Assembly (NCBI RefSeq): GCF_018687735.1
Contig: NZ_CP061304.1
Span: 806,001-870,000 of the forward strand
Origin: Polynucleobacter sp. MG-5-Ahmo-C2
GTDB lineage: Bacteria > Pseudomonadota > Gammaproteobacteria > Burkholderiales > Burkholderiaceae
DNA length: 64,000 bases
Reading direction: 5' to 3'
The notes beneath the pieces were generated by a model. The model was given only the letters and a program-made list of their open reading frames with translations. It ran no database searches and was not told the origin of the DNA. Below are positions 8,448 to 17,800 of the stretch, piece after piece (position 1 is the stretch's first letter; each line of letters opens with the position of its first letter). A program made the translations under genes and the position numbers.

Positions 8448-9980
8448 ATGAAGGAAATCATTCAACAGCTGGAAGCGAAGCGCGAGCTTGCCCGATTGGG
8501 TGGTGGGCAAAAGCGTATTCAGGCTCAGCATGCGAAGGGCAAATTAACAGCCCGTGAGCGTATTGAATTATTGCTGGATGCCGGCACTTTTGAAGAGTGG
8601 GATATGTTCGTGGAACATCGCTGCCATGACTTTGGAATGGCCGATCAAACAGTGCCAGGTGATGGCGTAGTTACCGGTTATGGAATGATTAATGGCCGCT
8701 TGGTGTTTGTATTTTCACAAGATTTCACTGTATTAGGCGGATCTTTATCTGAAGCACATGCAGAAAAAATTTGCAAAATCATGGATCAGGCCCTGAAGGT
8801 TGGTGCGCCTGTGATTGGCTTAAATGACTCTGGCGGCGCACGTATTCAGGAAGGCGTTGCTTCCTTAGGCGGCTATGCAGAAATCTTTCAGCGTAACGTT
8901 ACTGCTTCAGGTGTGATTCCACAGATCTCTTTGATCATGGGGCCATCCGCTGGTGGTGCCGTATATTCACCGGCGTTGACCGACTTCATCTTCATGGTTA
9001 AAGACAGTTCTTATATGTTTGTCACTGGTCCAGAAGTTGTCAAGACTGTTACTCATGAGGACGTCACCTCTGAAGAATTAGGTGGTGCTGTAACGCATTC
9101 AACCGTGTCAGGAGTCTGCGACTTGGCATTTGATAATGATGTTGAAGCAATCATGATGCTGCGTCGTTTCTTTAATTATTTGCCGCTCTCTAACCGCGAA
9201 AAACCACCGCTAATTAAAGGCGCAAACCGCAATGAAGAGTTTGATTTCTCCTTGGATACCTTGGTGCCCTCTAATCCAAATCAACCATATGATATGAAAG
9301 AGTTGATTGAGAAGATTGCCGATGATGGCGAGTTCTTCGAATTGCAGCCTGACTACGCTAAAAATATTGTGATTGGTTTTGCGCGTATGGAAGGACGTTC
9401 AATTGGTATCGTAGCAAACCAACCATTAGTTTTGGCTGGCTGTTTGGATATTAAAGCCTCCATTAAGGCTGCACGTTTCGTTCGTTTCTGTGATGCCTTT
9501 AATATTCCAGTGGTGACCTTAGTAGATGTTCCAGGCTTCATGCCAGGTACTGCACAAGAGTACGGCGGCATTATTAAGCATGGGGCTAAATTACTCTATG
9601 CCTACGCTGATTGCACTGTGCCTAAAGTGACATTGATTACTCGCAAAGCCTACGGCGGAGCCTATGATGTGATGGCCTCAAAGCATTTACGTGGTGACGT
9701 GAACTTTGCATGGCCATCCGCAGAAATTGCGGTGATGGGTCCAAAGGGTGCTGTTGAGATTATCTTCCGTGAAGAAAAATCTGATCCCGAGAAGATTGCA
9801 GCCCGTGAAGCAGAGTACAAATCGAAGTTTGCAAACCCATTTGTTGCTGGGCGTCGTGGTTATATCGATGACGTCATTTTGCCTCATGAAACGCGCAAAC
9901 GTATTGCCCGTTCTCTGGCGATGCTGAAAGATAAAGACTTGAAGAATCCTGCCCGTAAACACGGCAATATTCCTCTGTAA
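8448..9980 (+). CDS. pccB: Propionyl-CoA carboxylase beta subunit (carboxyltransferase)
   Basis: 510 residues from the ATG at 8448, which has AAGGAG at 8436-8441. An upstream in-frame ATG at 8424 lies inside meaB and lacks such a site. This is an acyl-CoA carboxyltransferase with the two crotonase-like halves. The first contains [12 protein letters not shown] and [12 protein letters not shown], and the second [23 protein letters not shown], where oxyanion-hole glycines sit. With PccA it carboxylates propionyl-CoA to (S)-methylmalonyl-CoA. The family also uses acetyl- or methylcrotonyl-CoA; position between meaB and the biotin subunit points to propionyl-CoA. Confidence 0.94.
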   Translation: MKEIIQQLEAKRELARLGGGQKRIQAQHAKGKLTARERIELLLDAGTFEEWDMFVEHRCHDFGMADQTVPGDGVVTGYGMINGRLVFVFSQDFTVLGGSLSEAHAEKICKIMDQALKVGAPVIGLNDSGGARIQEGVASLGGYAEIFQRNVTASGVIPQISLIMGPSAGGAVYSPALTDFIFMVKDSSYMFVTGPEVVKTVTHEDVTSEELGGAVTHSTVSGVCDLAFDNDVEAIMMLRRFFNYLPLSNREKPPLIKGANRNEEFDFSLDTLVPSNPNQPYDMKELIEKIADDGEFFELQPDYAKNIVIGFARMEGRSIGIVANQPLVLAGCLDIKASIKAARFVRFCDAFNIPVVTLVDVPGFMPGTAQEYGGIIKHGAKLLYAYADCTVPKVTLITRKAYGGAYDVMASKHLRGDVNFAWPSAEIAVMGPKGAVEIIFREEKSDPEKIAAREAEYKSKFANPFVAGRRGYIDDVILPHETRKRIARSLAMLKDKDLKNPARKHGNIPL

Positions 9981-9995
9981 GGGCGCCAACAAATC

Positions 9996-12032
9996 ATGAC
10001 TACGAAAATGTTTAAGAAAATTTTGATTGCAAATCGCGGCGAGATTGCTTGTCGCGTTATGAGTACCGCCAAGAAAATGGGTATTAAGACGGTGGCCGTC
10101 TATTCAGAAGCAGACAAAGAAGCGCGTCACGTGCAGCTAGCAGATGAGGCGATATGTATTGGGCCTGCATCTTCTAGAGAATCTTATTTGCTAATGGATC
10201 GCATCATTCAGGCTTGTAAAGATACGGGTGCTGAGGCAGTTCATCCTGGGTATGGTTTTTTATCTGAGAACGAACAGTTCGCCAGACGTTGCGAAGAGGA
10301 GGGTATTGTCTTCATCGGCCCGAAATACCAATCCATTGCTGCAATGGGTGACAAGATTGCCTCCAAGAAATTGGCATTAGAGGCCAAGGTCAACACAATC
10401 CCGGGCCACAACGAGGCAATCGCAACAACTGAAGAAGCAGTCAAAATCGCTCATGGTATTGGCTACCCAGTGATGATTAAGGCTTCTGCTGGAGGCGGTG
10501 GCAAGGGTCTGCGAGTAGCATTTAATGATAAAGAGGCGGCCGAAGGTTTTGCTGCATGCAAGACCGAGGCAATGAATAGCTTTGGTGATGATCGTATCTT
10601 TATTGAGAAGTTTGTTGAAGGCCCGCGCCATATTGAGATTCAGATATTGGGTGATTCGCATGGCAACGTGGTGTATCTAAATGAGCGAGATTGTTCGATT
10701 CAGCGTCGTCACCAGAAGGTGATCGAGGAAGCGCCATCACCCTTTATCGATCCTGCAACTCGTAAGGCTATGGGTGACCAAGCTGTTGCTTTGGCTAAAG
10801 CAGTGAACTATCAATCTGCCGGTACTGTCGAGTTTGTGGTGGGCAAAGATAAGTCTTTCTACTTTTTGGAGATGAACACCCGCCTACAAGTCGAGCATCC
10901 GGTAACCGAGTCGATCACAGGTCTTGACCTCGTTGAGCAAATGATTCGTGTAGCTGCCGGCGAAAAGCTCGCTTTTAAGCAAGCGGATGTGAAGTTGGAT
11001 GGTTGGTCAATAGAATGCCGTATCAATGCTGATGATCCATTTCGCAATTTCTTACCTTCGACTGGACGTTTAGTTAAGTATCGCCCACCAGAAGCCATCA
11101 ATGGCGTACGCGTCGATACAGGCGTATATGAGGGCGGTGAGATTCCGATGTATTACGACTCCATGATTGCCAAATTGATTGTGCATGGCAGGGATCGCAC
11201 TGAGGCTATAGAAAAAATGCGTGCTGCCTTAAATGATTTCGTCATTCGGGGCATCCATTCTAATATTCCTTTTCAGGCAGCGCTGTTGCAGCATCCCCGT
11301 TTTGTGAATGGTGATTTCACAACGGGCTTTATTGCAGAGGAATATCCAGAAGGATTTAAAAAAGACTCCGTACAACCAACTGATCCGAAGCGCCTTGCAG
11401 CACTGGCTGCCTTTATGCGCTATCGCTACCTAGAGCACATCAAAATGATTGACGGTCAATTAGCTGGCCATGAAATGATCATAGCGAAAAAGTTTGTTGT
11501 GGTTACGGGTATCAAAGCCGGCTCGATGAATGATCCAGTTGAGCTGCCTATTCGCGTCGAGTTAAAGGATGGAATTTACTCTGTCTATATCGATGAGGCC
11601 GATGAAGTAAGTCGTTACGATATCGTTAGTGATTGGCGCCCAGGACAAATTTGTCTGAACGCTACCATTAATGGCAGCCATAAAATTACTGCACAAGTAG
11701 AGCGCCGTAGTGTGAAATATATTTTGGTGCTTGATGGCGTACATTTTGAATGTATGGTCCTGAGCCCATTAGGTGCAGAGCTCCAGCGCCGGATGCCAGT
11801 GAAGCTGCCACCGGATACATCGAAGTTGGTGATGTCGCCCATGCCTGGTCTTTTGACGAAGATTGCTGTCAAGGCCGGCGAGACGGTAACAGCGGGTCAA
11901 AAACTCGCATCAATCGAGGCCATGAAAATGGAAAATACACTGTCAGCAATGCAAGATGGTGTAGTAGCAGAGATTTGCGCTAACGAGGGCGATAGCTTGG
12001 CAGTTGATCAACTCATCATTCGCTTCGAATAA
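9996..12032 (+). CDS. pccA: Propionyl-CoA carboxylase alpha subunit (biotin carboxylase plus BCCP)
   Basis: 678 residues. The N-terminal biotin carboxylase starts [16 protein letters not shown] and has the ATP-grasp glycine-rich loop ([12 protein letters not shown]) and [14 protein letters not shown]. The middle region resembles the BT domain that docks the beta subunit in propionyl-CoA carboxylases. The C-terminal biotinyl domain contains EAMKMEN, with K644 as the biotinylated lysine, 35 residues from the end. The ATG at 9996 is preceded by little ribosome-site sequence; a second ATG at 10008 is possible. Acetyl- or methylcrotonyl-CoA carboxylase subunits look similar, and context decides for propionyl-CoA. 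Confidence 0.94.
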   Translation: MTTKMFKKILIANRGEIACRVMSTAKKMGIKTVAVYSEADKEARHVQLADEAICIGPASSRESYLLMDRIIQACKDTGAEAVHPGYGFLSENEQFARRCEEEGIVFIGPKYQSIAAMGDKIASKKLALEAKVNTIPGHNEAIATTEEAVKIAHGIGYPVMIKASAGGGGKGLRVAFNDKEAAEGFAACKTEAMNSFGDDRIFIEKFVEGPRHIEIQILGDSHGNVVYLNERDCSIQRRHQKVIEEAPSPFIDPATRKAMGDQAVALAKAVNYQSAGTVEFVVGKDKSFYFLEMNTRLQVEHPVTESITGLDLVEQMIRVAAGEKLAFKQADVKLDGWSIECRINADDPFRNFLPSTGRLVKYRPPEAINGVRVDTGVYEGGEIPMYYDSMIAKLIVHGRDRTEAIEKMRAALNDFVIRGIHSNIPFQAALLQHPRFVNGDFTTGFIAEEYPEGFKKDSVQPTDPKRLAALAAFMRYRYLEHIKMIDGQLAGHEMIIAKKFVVVTGIKAGSMNDPVELPIRVELKDGIYSVYIDEADEVSRYDIVSDWRPGQICLNATINGSHKITAQVERRSVKYILVLDGVHFECMVLSPLGAELQRRMPVKLPPDTSKLVMSPMPGLLTKIAVKAGETVTAGQKLASIEAMKMENTLSAMQDGVVAEICANEGDSLAVDQLIIRFE

Positions 12033-12040
12033 GGAAAAAG

Positions 12041-12508
12041 ATGTCTGCTAAGCCATTTAAAATTTTAGGCATCCAGCAAATTGCTATTGGTGGCGTGAAT
12101 AAAGACCGCCTAAAGAAATTATGGGTTGATCTGTTGGGCTTTGAATATAAGAGTACTTTTGTCTCTGAGCGTGAAAACGTGGATGAGGATATTTGTGCAA
12201 TTGGTAAAGGTGCGTATGAGGTTGAAGTTGATTTGATGCAACCTTTTGATATTGAAAAGAAGCCGGCAGTACATCAAACCCCCTTAAATCACATTGGTTT
12301 ATGGGTGGATGACCTGCCTAAAGCAGTTGAATGGCTATCTGCTAATGGTCTGCGTTTTGCCCCAGGCGGTATTCGCAAGGGAGCGGCTGGTTTTGACATC
12401 ACTTTTGTCCACCCTAAAGGTAATGAGGAGTTCCCGATTAGTGGCGAAGGGGTCTTAATTGAGCTTGTACAGGCGCCGCCTGAAGTGATTGCAGAATTGG
12501 GTTCATAA
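12041..12508 (+). CDS. VOC superfamily protein, probable methylmalonyl-CoA epimerase
   Basis: 155 residues forming the paired beta-alpha-beta modules of the vicinal-oxygen-chelate fold (about residues 8-65 and 82-145). It starts 8 bp after pccA with AAGGA upstream. A route from PccAB product (S)-methylmalonyl-CoA to the mutase substrate (R)-form needs an epimerase, and this last gene of the operon is the natural candidate. By eye, likely metal ligands are Q13, E60 or E62, H84 and E141. In classical epimerases the first ligand is a histidine (IDHIGIAV), here replaced by glutamine (IQQIAIGG). The Q/E/H/E set resembles some glyoxalase I enzymes, so a lactoylglutathione-lyase-like activity is the alternative. 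Confidence 0.72.
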   Translation: MSAKPFKILGIQQIAIGGVNKDRLKKLWVDLLGFEYKSTFVSERENVDEDICAIGKGAYEVEVDLMQPFDIEKKPAVHQTPLNHIGLWVDDLPKAVEWLSANGLRFAPGGIRKGAAGFDITFVHPKGNEEFPISGEGVLIELVQAPPEVIAELGS

Positions 12509-12541
12509 TTTCATTTTTAAAGCACAGTAAACGAGTTCAAA

Positions 12542-13270
12542 TTGGCCCGCATTCTAGCCATCGACACCTCAACAGCTTGGTGTTCGGTGGCTTTATCTTT
12601 AGGTGATCAAGCACCAATAGTCCGACATGAGTTGGTATCGGCTGGCGCTAGCCAACTGGTTTTACCTTGGGTTGAGGATCTGCTGGATGAGGCAAATTTG
12701 AAGCTAAATGGACTTGATGCCATTGCGGTTGGGATTGGTCCTGGTGCCTTTACAGGGGTCAGGCTTGGTGTAGCAGCAGTTCAAGGCTTGGCCATCTCCT
12801 GTAATTTGCCAGTTTTGCCTGTGGCTAGCTTGGATGCCATTGCGGCGCAATTCATTAAAACGGAAGACTTCAGTCGGGCAAAGCCAGCACATTTTGTCAT
12901 CGCCATAGATGCCCGTATGGATGAAATTTATTGGGCTAAATACGAAACTCCGATTGGTGCAGATCAATTGCCAAAGCGTATCACCGCTATCCATTTGTCA
13001 AAGCCTGAAGAATTAGATCTCGTTGATGTTGATCATTTAGCCGGTAGTGCTATTAAGACCTACGGCGATCGCCTATTGACCAAGGTAAACGTACCACTTT
13101 CTTCGGTTACGCTGGATGCGGAAATCCATCTAACCGCCTTAGGCATCTTAGATTGCGCTAAGCAAAATTATCTGGAAGGTAAGCAAATCGATGTGCGCAT
13201 GCTTGAACCGCTGTATGTGCGAGATAAGGTTGCCTTTACCACCCTAGAACGCCAAGAATTACTCAAGTAA
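12542..13270 (+). CDS. tsaB: tRNA threonylcarbamoyladenosine biosynthesis protein TsaB
   Basis: 242 residues beginning ARILAIDTSTAWCSVALS, the ASKHA-fold N-terminus of TsaB, with IAVGIGPGAFTGVRLGVAAVQGLA as the second signature. TsaB is the non-catalytic partner of TsaD in forming t6A at position 37 of ANN-decoding tRNAs. The start is a TTG at 12542 with no obvious Shine-Dalgarno sequence; no ATG close by keeps the family N-terminus. It is followed by rimI with a 1-base stop/start overlap, the usual tsaB-rimI arrangement. Confidence 0.93.
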   Translation: MARILAIDTSTAWCSVALSLGDQAPIVRHELVSAGASQLVLPWVEDLLDEANLKLNGLDAIAVGIGPGAFTGVRLGVAAVQGLAISCNLPVLPVASLDAIAAQFIKTEDFSRAKPAHFVIAIDARMDEIYWAKYETPIGADQLPKRITAIHLSKPEELDLVDVDHLAGSAIKTYGDRLLTKVNVPLSSVTLDAEIHLTALGILDCAKQNYLEGKQIDVRMLEPLYVRDKVAFTTLERQELLK

Positions 13271-13785
13271 TGTCTGAGAGCTTTTCTGAACTTTCTTTTC
13301 TGCCTATGCAGACTGCAGATTTAGATGCTGTTTTAGAGATTGAATCGGTATCGCATCAGCACCCGTGGACCAGGGGAAATTTTTCCGATTCGCTAGCGGC
13401 AGGACATTGGGCTTATTGCATTCGCCCGCAAGTAGATCAGGCGGTCAAAGGTTCCTATTTAGATCCCGCAATTTTATGGGCTTATTGCATTCTCTTTCCC
13501 GCAGTTGATGAATTGCATTTGCTGAACATTACGGTATCTACAAAGTTGCGCAAGCTGGGGTTGGGTTCCAGGATGATGGCGGCAATCGAGGGTGTGGCTG
13601 CGCAGCAAAAAATTCCCAGAATTATTCTAGAAGTTCGGCCGTCGAATGTTGCGGCAGTCAATTTGTATCAAAAGCTTGCTTACGAGCAAATTGGTATGCG
13701 TAAAAATTACTATCCAGCTGATCCACACTTGGGAACACGCGAAGATGCGCTCGTGATGGCTAAATCGATTAAGCTAGAGTCATGA
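13270..13785 (+). CDS. rimI: Ribosomal protein S18 alanine N-acetyltransferase RimI, with internal insertion
   Basis: 171 residues of the GNAT family. It has ITVSTKLRKLGLGSRMM (acetyl-CoA pyrophosphate loop) and EVRPSNVAAVNLYQKLAYEQIGMRKNYY, typical of RimI. E. coli RimI is about 148 residues; the extra length is explained by about 23 residues between two copies of WAYCI (residues 47-51 and 70-74). The DNA shows a 16-bp direct repeat exactly 69 bp apart. The insertion lies in the beta2-beta3 region before the core LLNITV strand and may enlarge a surface loop. It starts within the tsaB stop codon and overlaps the next gene by 4 bp (ATGA), so the three genes are translationally coupled. Confidence 0.93.
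   Translation: MSESFSELSFLPMQTADLDAVLEIESVSHQHPWTRGNFSDSLAAGHWAYCIRPQVDQAVKGSYLDPAILWAYCILFPAVDELHLLNITVSTKLRKLGLGSRMMAAIEGVAAQQKIPRIILEVRPSNVAAVNLYQKLAYEQIGMRKNYYPADPHLGTREDALVMAKSIKLES
13408..13492 (+). repeat. 16-bp direct repeat flanking 53 bp inside rimI
   Basis: TGGGCTTATTGCATTC occurs at 13408-13423 and again at 13477-13492. The offset of 69 bp is a multiple of three, so the unit adds 23 residues without breaking the frame. This is the footprint expected from a tandem duplication whose remaining part diverged, or from an insertion with target duplication. Confidence 0.9.
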
Positions 13786-14318
13786 GCAATACACATTCAG
13801 TCTTCCTGAAGGAAATGGGCATTACCGAATGGTCTTCTAAAGATGCGGTTCATGCCATCTCATCTGCGGAAAGTTCAGTCCAAGTACAGCAGGCAACTGC
13901 TATAGCACCCCAAGAGGCTGTTGAAAAAGTTTCTCAAGGGCATTGGTGGTTCTTTGGTACTCAGCCGCAAGGTGATGCGCAGACTCTCTTTCAGAATGTC
14001 GTCCGCACGCTAGGTTTAGGACCGCAAGAGTGGTCATGGAAGAGTACCAACGATAATCTGGGTGCGCTTCAAGCCCCGGGCGATGGTTTGCCAGTGGTGG
14101 CGTTTGCCTTTGGAGGTCCTATCGCTCAAAAAATTACTGGTGAGCGAGATCCTTTGCCGCAACTACGTGAAACGATACTCTCTCTAAATAATGGGGCTGA
14201 TGAGGAGATTCCAGTCATCGCTTCATTTGACTTGGCGCAACTAGTTACTAAACCCAAAGACAAGGCCTTGCTCTGGCAGGATCTTTTATTAGCAAAGTCA
14301 GTACTGCAGAATATTTAA
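13782..14318 (+). CDS. Putative DNA polymerase III psi (HolD)-like protein
   Basis: 178 residues, no family with certainty. The N-terminus FLKEMGITEWSSKDAV resembles the psi N-terminal peptide of E. coli, recalled as QLQQLGITQWSLRRP, which binds chi and the clamp loader. The middle HWWFFGTQPQGDAQTLFQNVVRTLGLGPQEW resembles the psi core or the start of a uracil-DNA glycosylase-like fold. The C-terminus has KDKALLWQDLL, comparable with ARAALWQQI in psi. In E. coli holD directly adjoins rimI; here the gene overlaps rimI by 4 bp. In related betaproteobacteria a uracil-DNA glycosylase with a similar N-terminal tail often sits at this place, so this may instead be a reduced remnant of that protein. 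No glycosylase catalytic motifs are seen. The 3' end overlaps lplT by 4 bp. Confidence 0.6.
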   Translation: MSNTHSVFLKEMGITEWSSKDAVHAISSAESSVQVQQATAIAPQEAVEKVSQGHWWFFGTQPQGDAQTLFQNVVRTLGLGPQEWSWKSTNDNLGALQAPGDGLPVVAFAFGGPIAQKITGERDPLPQLRETILSLNNGADEEIPVIASFDLAQLVTKPKDKALLWQDLLLAKSVLQNI

Positions 14319-15634
14319 TGCTTGTGTTCACCGATGAGGTGCATCGAGTCATATTCCGCTTGGTTTTTAGCGTGACGCTTAATAACCAGCCACATCAAGC
14401 CACTGACTGTTAATCCAAAGCCAATGATGACATACGGTACTGGTACATCAAGCCATATCAATACTGAATACATGGCAAGCATCATTAGCACCGAAATATT
14501 TTCATTGAAGTTTTGAACTGCGATTGAGTGGCCGGCAGACATCAGCACGTGACCGCGATGCTGCAGTAGTGCGTTCATTGGTACAACAAAATAGCCTGCC
14601 AACCAACCAACTAGTATCAATAAAAGATATGCCGGTAGCAAATTGAGGCTTACTTGCATTTTGCCGATTGTCATCATCGTTATATTAGGCAACATATCTG
14701 AGTTGTAGACAGCCATCACACAAACCACTAAACCCATGGCGATGCCATATGGCAATACCTTTAGAGAGTTACGAAGAGGTACGCGACCTGCGGCCCAAAC
14801 GGCTCCACCGGCTACTCCGACAGCGGATATGGCTTGCAGAATGGCGCCTTGCGACAGATTCATGTGAAGGGCAACTTGAGCCCACTTAATCACAATAAAT
14901 TGCAGAGTAGCACCAGCACCCCAAAACAAAGTGGTCACTGCCAATGAGATTTGACCGAGGCGATCATTCCATAAGGTTTTAAAGCAAACTGAAAAATCTT
15001 TGATAAGTTCAATGGGATTTGCTTTTTGAGCAACATAGCGCGCCCCGGTATCTGGAATCTTGAGATTAATCAGTGCTGCAACGATATAAATCATCATGAT
15101 GATCATGATGGCGGATTCAGCAGGCGTATCAATCCCCGTATCAATGGTTGGCATATCCAATGCCAGCAGGCTTTGGGATACCGTACTGCTAATCAAAACA
15201 CCACCTAAGACGGTACCTAAAATAATGGAGCCAACCGTGAGGCCTTCGATCCAGCCATTGGCAGCCACTAGTTTTTCTGGTGGGAGAAGTTCAGTCAAAA
15301 TTCCATACTTCGCGGGTGAATAGGCTGCAGCACCAAGACCGACGATCGCATAAGCTAGCAATGGGTGGCTACCAAAAAGCATGACTACGCAGCCTACGAA
15401 CTTAATCGTATTGGTGATGAACATGACATTGCCCTTGGGGCGTGAGTCTGCAAAGGCGCCTACAAAGGCAGCTAGAACCACATAGGACAATACGAAGAAT
15501 AATTTGAGTAAAGGGGTCATCCAGGCCGGAGCATGAAGCTGGGCCAATAGGGCAATTGCTGCGATCAGCAGGGCGTTATCAGCAAGCGACGAAAAAAATT
15601 GCGCCGCCATAATGATGTAAAAACTACGGTTCAT
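14315..15634 (-). CDS. lplT: Lysophospholipid transporter LplT (MFS)
   Basis: 439 residues with about 12 hydrophobic segments and the LplT N-terminus NRSFYIIMAAQFFSSLADNALLIAAIALL, followed by GAFADSRPKGNVMFITN, the loop after helix 2. LplT flips lysophospholipids across the inner membrane for re-acylation by Aas. In enterobacteria lplT and aas are adjacent; here no aas acyltransferase is nearby, so re-acylation would be done by an enzyme elsewhere. It is divergent from alr, with about 50 bp between the starts. Confidence 0.9.
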   Translation of the reverse strand: MNRSFYIIMAAQFFSSLADNALLIAAIALLAQLHAPAWMTPLLKLFFVLSYVVLAAFVGAFADSRPKGNVMFITNTIKFVGCVVMLFGSHPLLAYAIVGLGAAAYSPAKYGILTELLPPEKLVAANGWIEGLTVGSIILGTVLGGVLISSTVSQSLLALDMPTIDTGIDTPAESAIMIIMMIYIVAALINLKIPDTGARYVAQKANPIELIKDFSVCFKTLWNDRLGQISLAVTTLFWGAGATLQFIVIKWAQVALHMNLSQGAILQAISAVGVAGGAVWAAGRVPLRNSLKVLPYGIAMGLVVCVMAVYNSDMLPNITMMTIGKMQVSLNLLPAYLLLILVGWLAGYFVVPMNALLQHRGHVLMSAGHSIAVQNFNENISVLMMLAMYSVLIWLDVPVPYVIIGFGLTVSGLMWLVIKRHAKNQAEYDSMHLIGEHKH

Positions 15635-15684
15635 TCGTACAATCTAGTCATTGATTCAATTAAAACACGAAAGGAGGGGTCAAT

Positions 15685-16800
15685 ATGGGCCCTTCAGCTA
15701 ATGGCTTGATTAATAGGCCAATTTTGGCATCGATTTACACCGAGGCCTTTCGGCATAATTTAAACAGAGTTCGGGAGCTTGCTCCAGAGTCTAAGATTTG
15801 GTCTGTCATTAAGTCTAGAGCCTACGGGCACTCTTTTGAGGCCGCCTTGCAGGGCTTGGCATCTACCGACGGTTTTGCCCTCCTAAACATGGAAAGTGCA
15901 CTGCGTTTAAGGGAGCAAGGTTGGCAGGGCAGAATCCTATTATTGGAAGGGTTATTCCATGAAAATGAATTGGCACTAGCCCACAAGTTGTCATGCGATC
16001 TCGTTGTTCATTGCGAAGCTCAGGTTGAATGGCTTGAGAAATATCAAGCGCATAAACCATTTAATGTTTTTCTGAAAATGAATACCGGCATGAATCGCCT
16101 AGGCTTAAAACCTGCAGCCTACAGAACGGCATTTCATCGCTTGCATGCCTCGGGTTGCAAAATGCATCACATGACGCATTTTGCAAATGCTGATCAAGTT
16201 GATCGGATTCCCACTGTCGATAGTCAGTTGGAATTATTTAATGACACGATTGATGGCTTGGCTGCCCCCACTTCACTGGCTAACTCAGCGGCGATTTTGT
16301 GGCATCGCAATGCTCTTGGCGATTGGGTTAGACCTGGAATTATGCTTTATGGCGCATCGCCAACAGGGCTGTACTCGGATATTCAGAATGCCCATTTAAA
16401 GGCGGTAATGCATCTACATAGTGAAATCATTGATATTCAGGAGTTGGAAAAAGGCGAACGCATTGGTTACGGTGGACGCTTTGAGACTCCTGAAGCAATG
16501 AGGGTGGGCATCATCGCTTGCGGATATGCCGATGGTTATCCGCGTCACGCAAAAGATGGTACGCCAGTCTGGGTAAGTGACGGAAGCAAAGATGGCGGAA
16601 TAATTTGCCCAATCGTTGGTCGTGTATCGATGGATATGATGAGCATTGATCTACGTAATGCACCTCATGCAAAAATCGGTAGCGTTGTAGAGTTATGGGG
16701 CGATAAGGTTCCTGTTGATGATGTTGCACAAATGAGTGACACCATTGGGTATGAACTTCTTTGTGCTGTAGCCCCTCGTGTCCCTGTAGTCATTAAGTAA
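15685..16800 (+). CDS. alr: Alanine racemase
   Basis: 371 residues of the fold III PLP family. It converts L-alanine to D-alanine for peptidoglycan. The PLP lysine should be K43 in VIKSRAYGHS (usually VVKADAYGHG), and the second catalytic base is the tyrosine in RIGYGGRF. RVSMDMMSIDL is the conserved substrate-site segment. A strong AAAGGAGG ribosome site lies just before the ATG. The SRAYGHS variant is slightly unusual but keeps the key K, Y and GH positions. A bidirectional terminator follows. Confidence 0.95.
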   Translation: MGPSANGLINRPILASIYTEAFRHNLNRVRELAPESKIWSVIKSRAYGHSFEAALQGLASTDGFALLNMESALRLREQGWQGRILLLEGLFHENELALAHKLSCDLVVHCEAQVEWLEKYQAHKPFNVFLKMNTGMNRLGLKPAAYRTAFHRLHASGCKMHHMTHFANADQVDRIPTVDSQLELFNDTIDGLAAPTSLANSAAILWHRNALGDWVRPGIMLYGASPTGLYSDIQNAHLKAVMHLHSEIIDIQELEKGERIGYGGRFETPEAMRVGIIACGYADGYPRHAKDGTPVWVSDGSKDGGIICPIVGRVSMDMMSIDLRNAPHAKIGSVVELWGDKVPVDDVAQMSDTIGYELLCAVAPRVPVVIK

Positions 16801-16836
16801 ACATTAAAGGGTAGCTAGAGAAGGTGCTTCAATAAA

Positions 16837-16863
16837 AAACCCCATTCAATTTGAATGGGGTTT
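16837..16863. terminator. Bidirectional terminator between alr and bamD
   Basis: A perfect inverted repeat with 13-bp arms (AAACCCCATTCAA at 16837-16849 and its complement at 16851-16863), flanked by A-rich and T-rich ends. It sits between convergent alr and bamD and can serve both. Confidence 0.85.
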
Positions 16864-16885
16864 GAACTTGCGATACCTTGCGTTC

Positions 16886-17800
16886 TTACTTATTCCAGAA
16901 CTGCCACCATCTACGCTCTTTCTTCACGCGCTGCCCAGTTTCTAACATCTGACTATCCGGAAAGTTAAGCTTAAAGACGCGAGCCGTATCGTTGCTGAGG
17001 TCAACCATGCCCAGCTTTTGATAGGACTTATACAGCAGATAGAGAGCCTCTTCCACGGCAGGTGCGCGGTCATAGTCTCGAATGACGAGCTGCGCACGAT
17101 TGGCGGAGGCTAAATAGGCGCCGCGCTGATAATAAAAACGGGCCACAATCACATCGGCTTCAGCCAGCGAATTGACGATATAGCGCATCCGATCCAAAGC
17201 GTCTGGTGCGTATTTACTGTCGGGAAAACGTTCGACAACTACTTTGAATGATTCAAACGCATCTTTAGCTGCTTGCGGATCACGCTCACTTAAATCTTGG
17301 CCGGTAAATTTACCAAGCCAACCCAAGTCATCATTGAAGGTGATAAGACCTCTGAGGTAATAGCCATAATCTAAGTTTGGACTACCTTGATGCAATTTGA
17401 TAAAGCGATCGATCGCAACCAGTGCTTGTGCTTGTTCATTGCCCTTCCAGTAGCAATAAGCAGCATTAATTTGCGCTTGCTGTGAGTAGGGGCCAAATGG
17501 AAAGCGTGCCTCTAGTTTGTCAAAGTATTTGCCGCATTTAACGAAGTCACCATCATTTAATTTATCGGTGGCTTCCGAATAGAGTTTGGCTTCTGACCAA
17601 ATATCGGTATCGTCTTTTTGGCCATCGCTACCGGCGCATCCACTGAGTAATAGCACTGCCGTCAGCATTACCAAAAGCAATGCTAGGGGGCTGTTATTAA
17701 AAAAAGTGGCCTTTTTTTGTTGGGCAGAGTTACCAGCAAGCCTTAAACTGGCGTCTGATATTACGTCGGACATTACTGAAAGGCTCTTTAAGCGTGGCAT
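16886..17800 (-). CDS. bamD: Outer membrane protein assembly factor BamD
   Basis: 304 residues from 17800, a lipoprotein with a hydrophobic signal segment and lipobox LLSGC; the mature protein would begin at the cysteine near residue 55. The rest is TPR-like helical repeats (YFDKLEARFPFGPYSQQAQINAAYCYWKG, RFPDSKYAPDALDRM) typical of BamD/YfiO. BamD works with BamA in inserting beta-barrel proteins in the outer membrane. The start is uncertain. The ATG at 17800 has AGGAG upstream, but gives an unusually long signal region and overlaps the rluD start. The ATG at 17773 gives a shorter leader and no overlap. Confidence 0.92.
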   Translation of the reverse strand: MPRLKSLSVMSDVISDASLRLAGNSAQQKKATFFNNSPLALLLVMLTAVLLLSGCAGSDGQKDDTDIWSEAKLYSEATDKLNDGDFVKCGKYFDKLEARFPFGPYSQQAQINAAYCYWKGNEQAQALVAIDRFIKLHQGSPNLDYGYYLRGLITFNDDLGWLGKFTGQDLSERDPQAAKDAFESFKVVVERFPDSKYAPDALDRMRYIVNSLAEADVIVARFYYQRGAYLASANRAQLVIRDYDRAPAVEEALYLLYKSYQKLGMVDLSNDTARVFKLNFPDSQMLETGQRVKKERRWWQFWNK

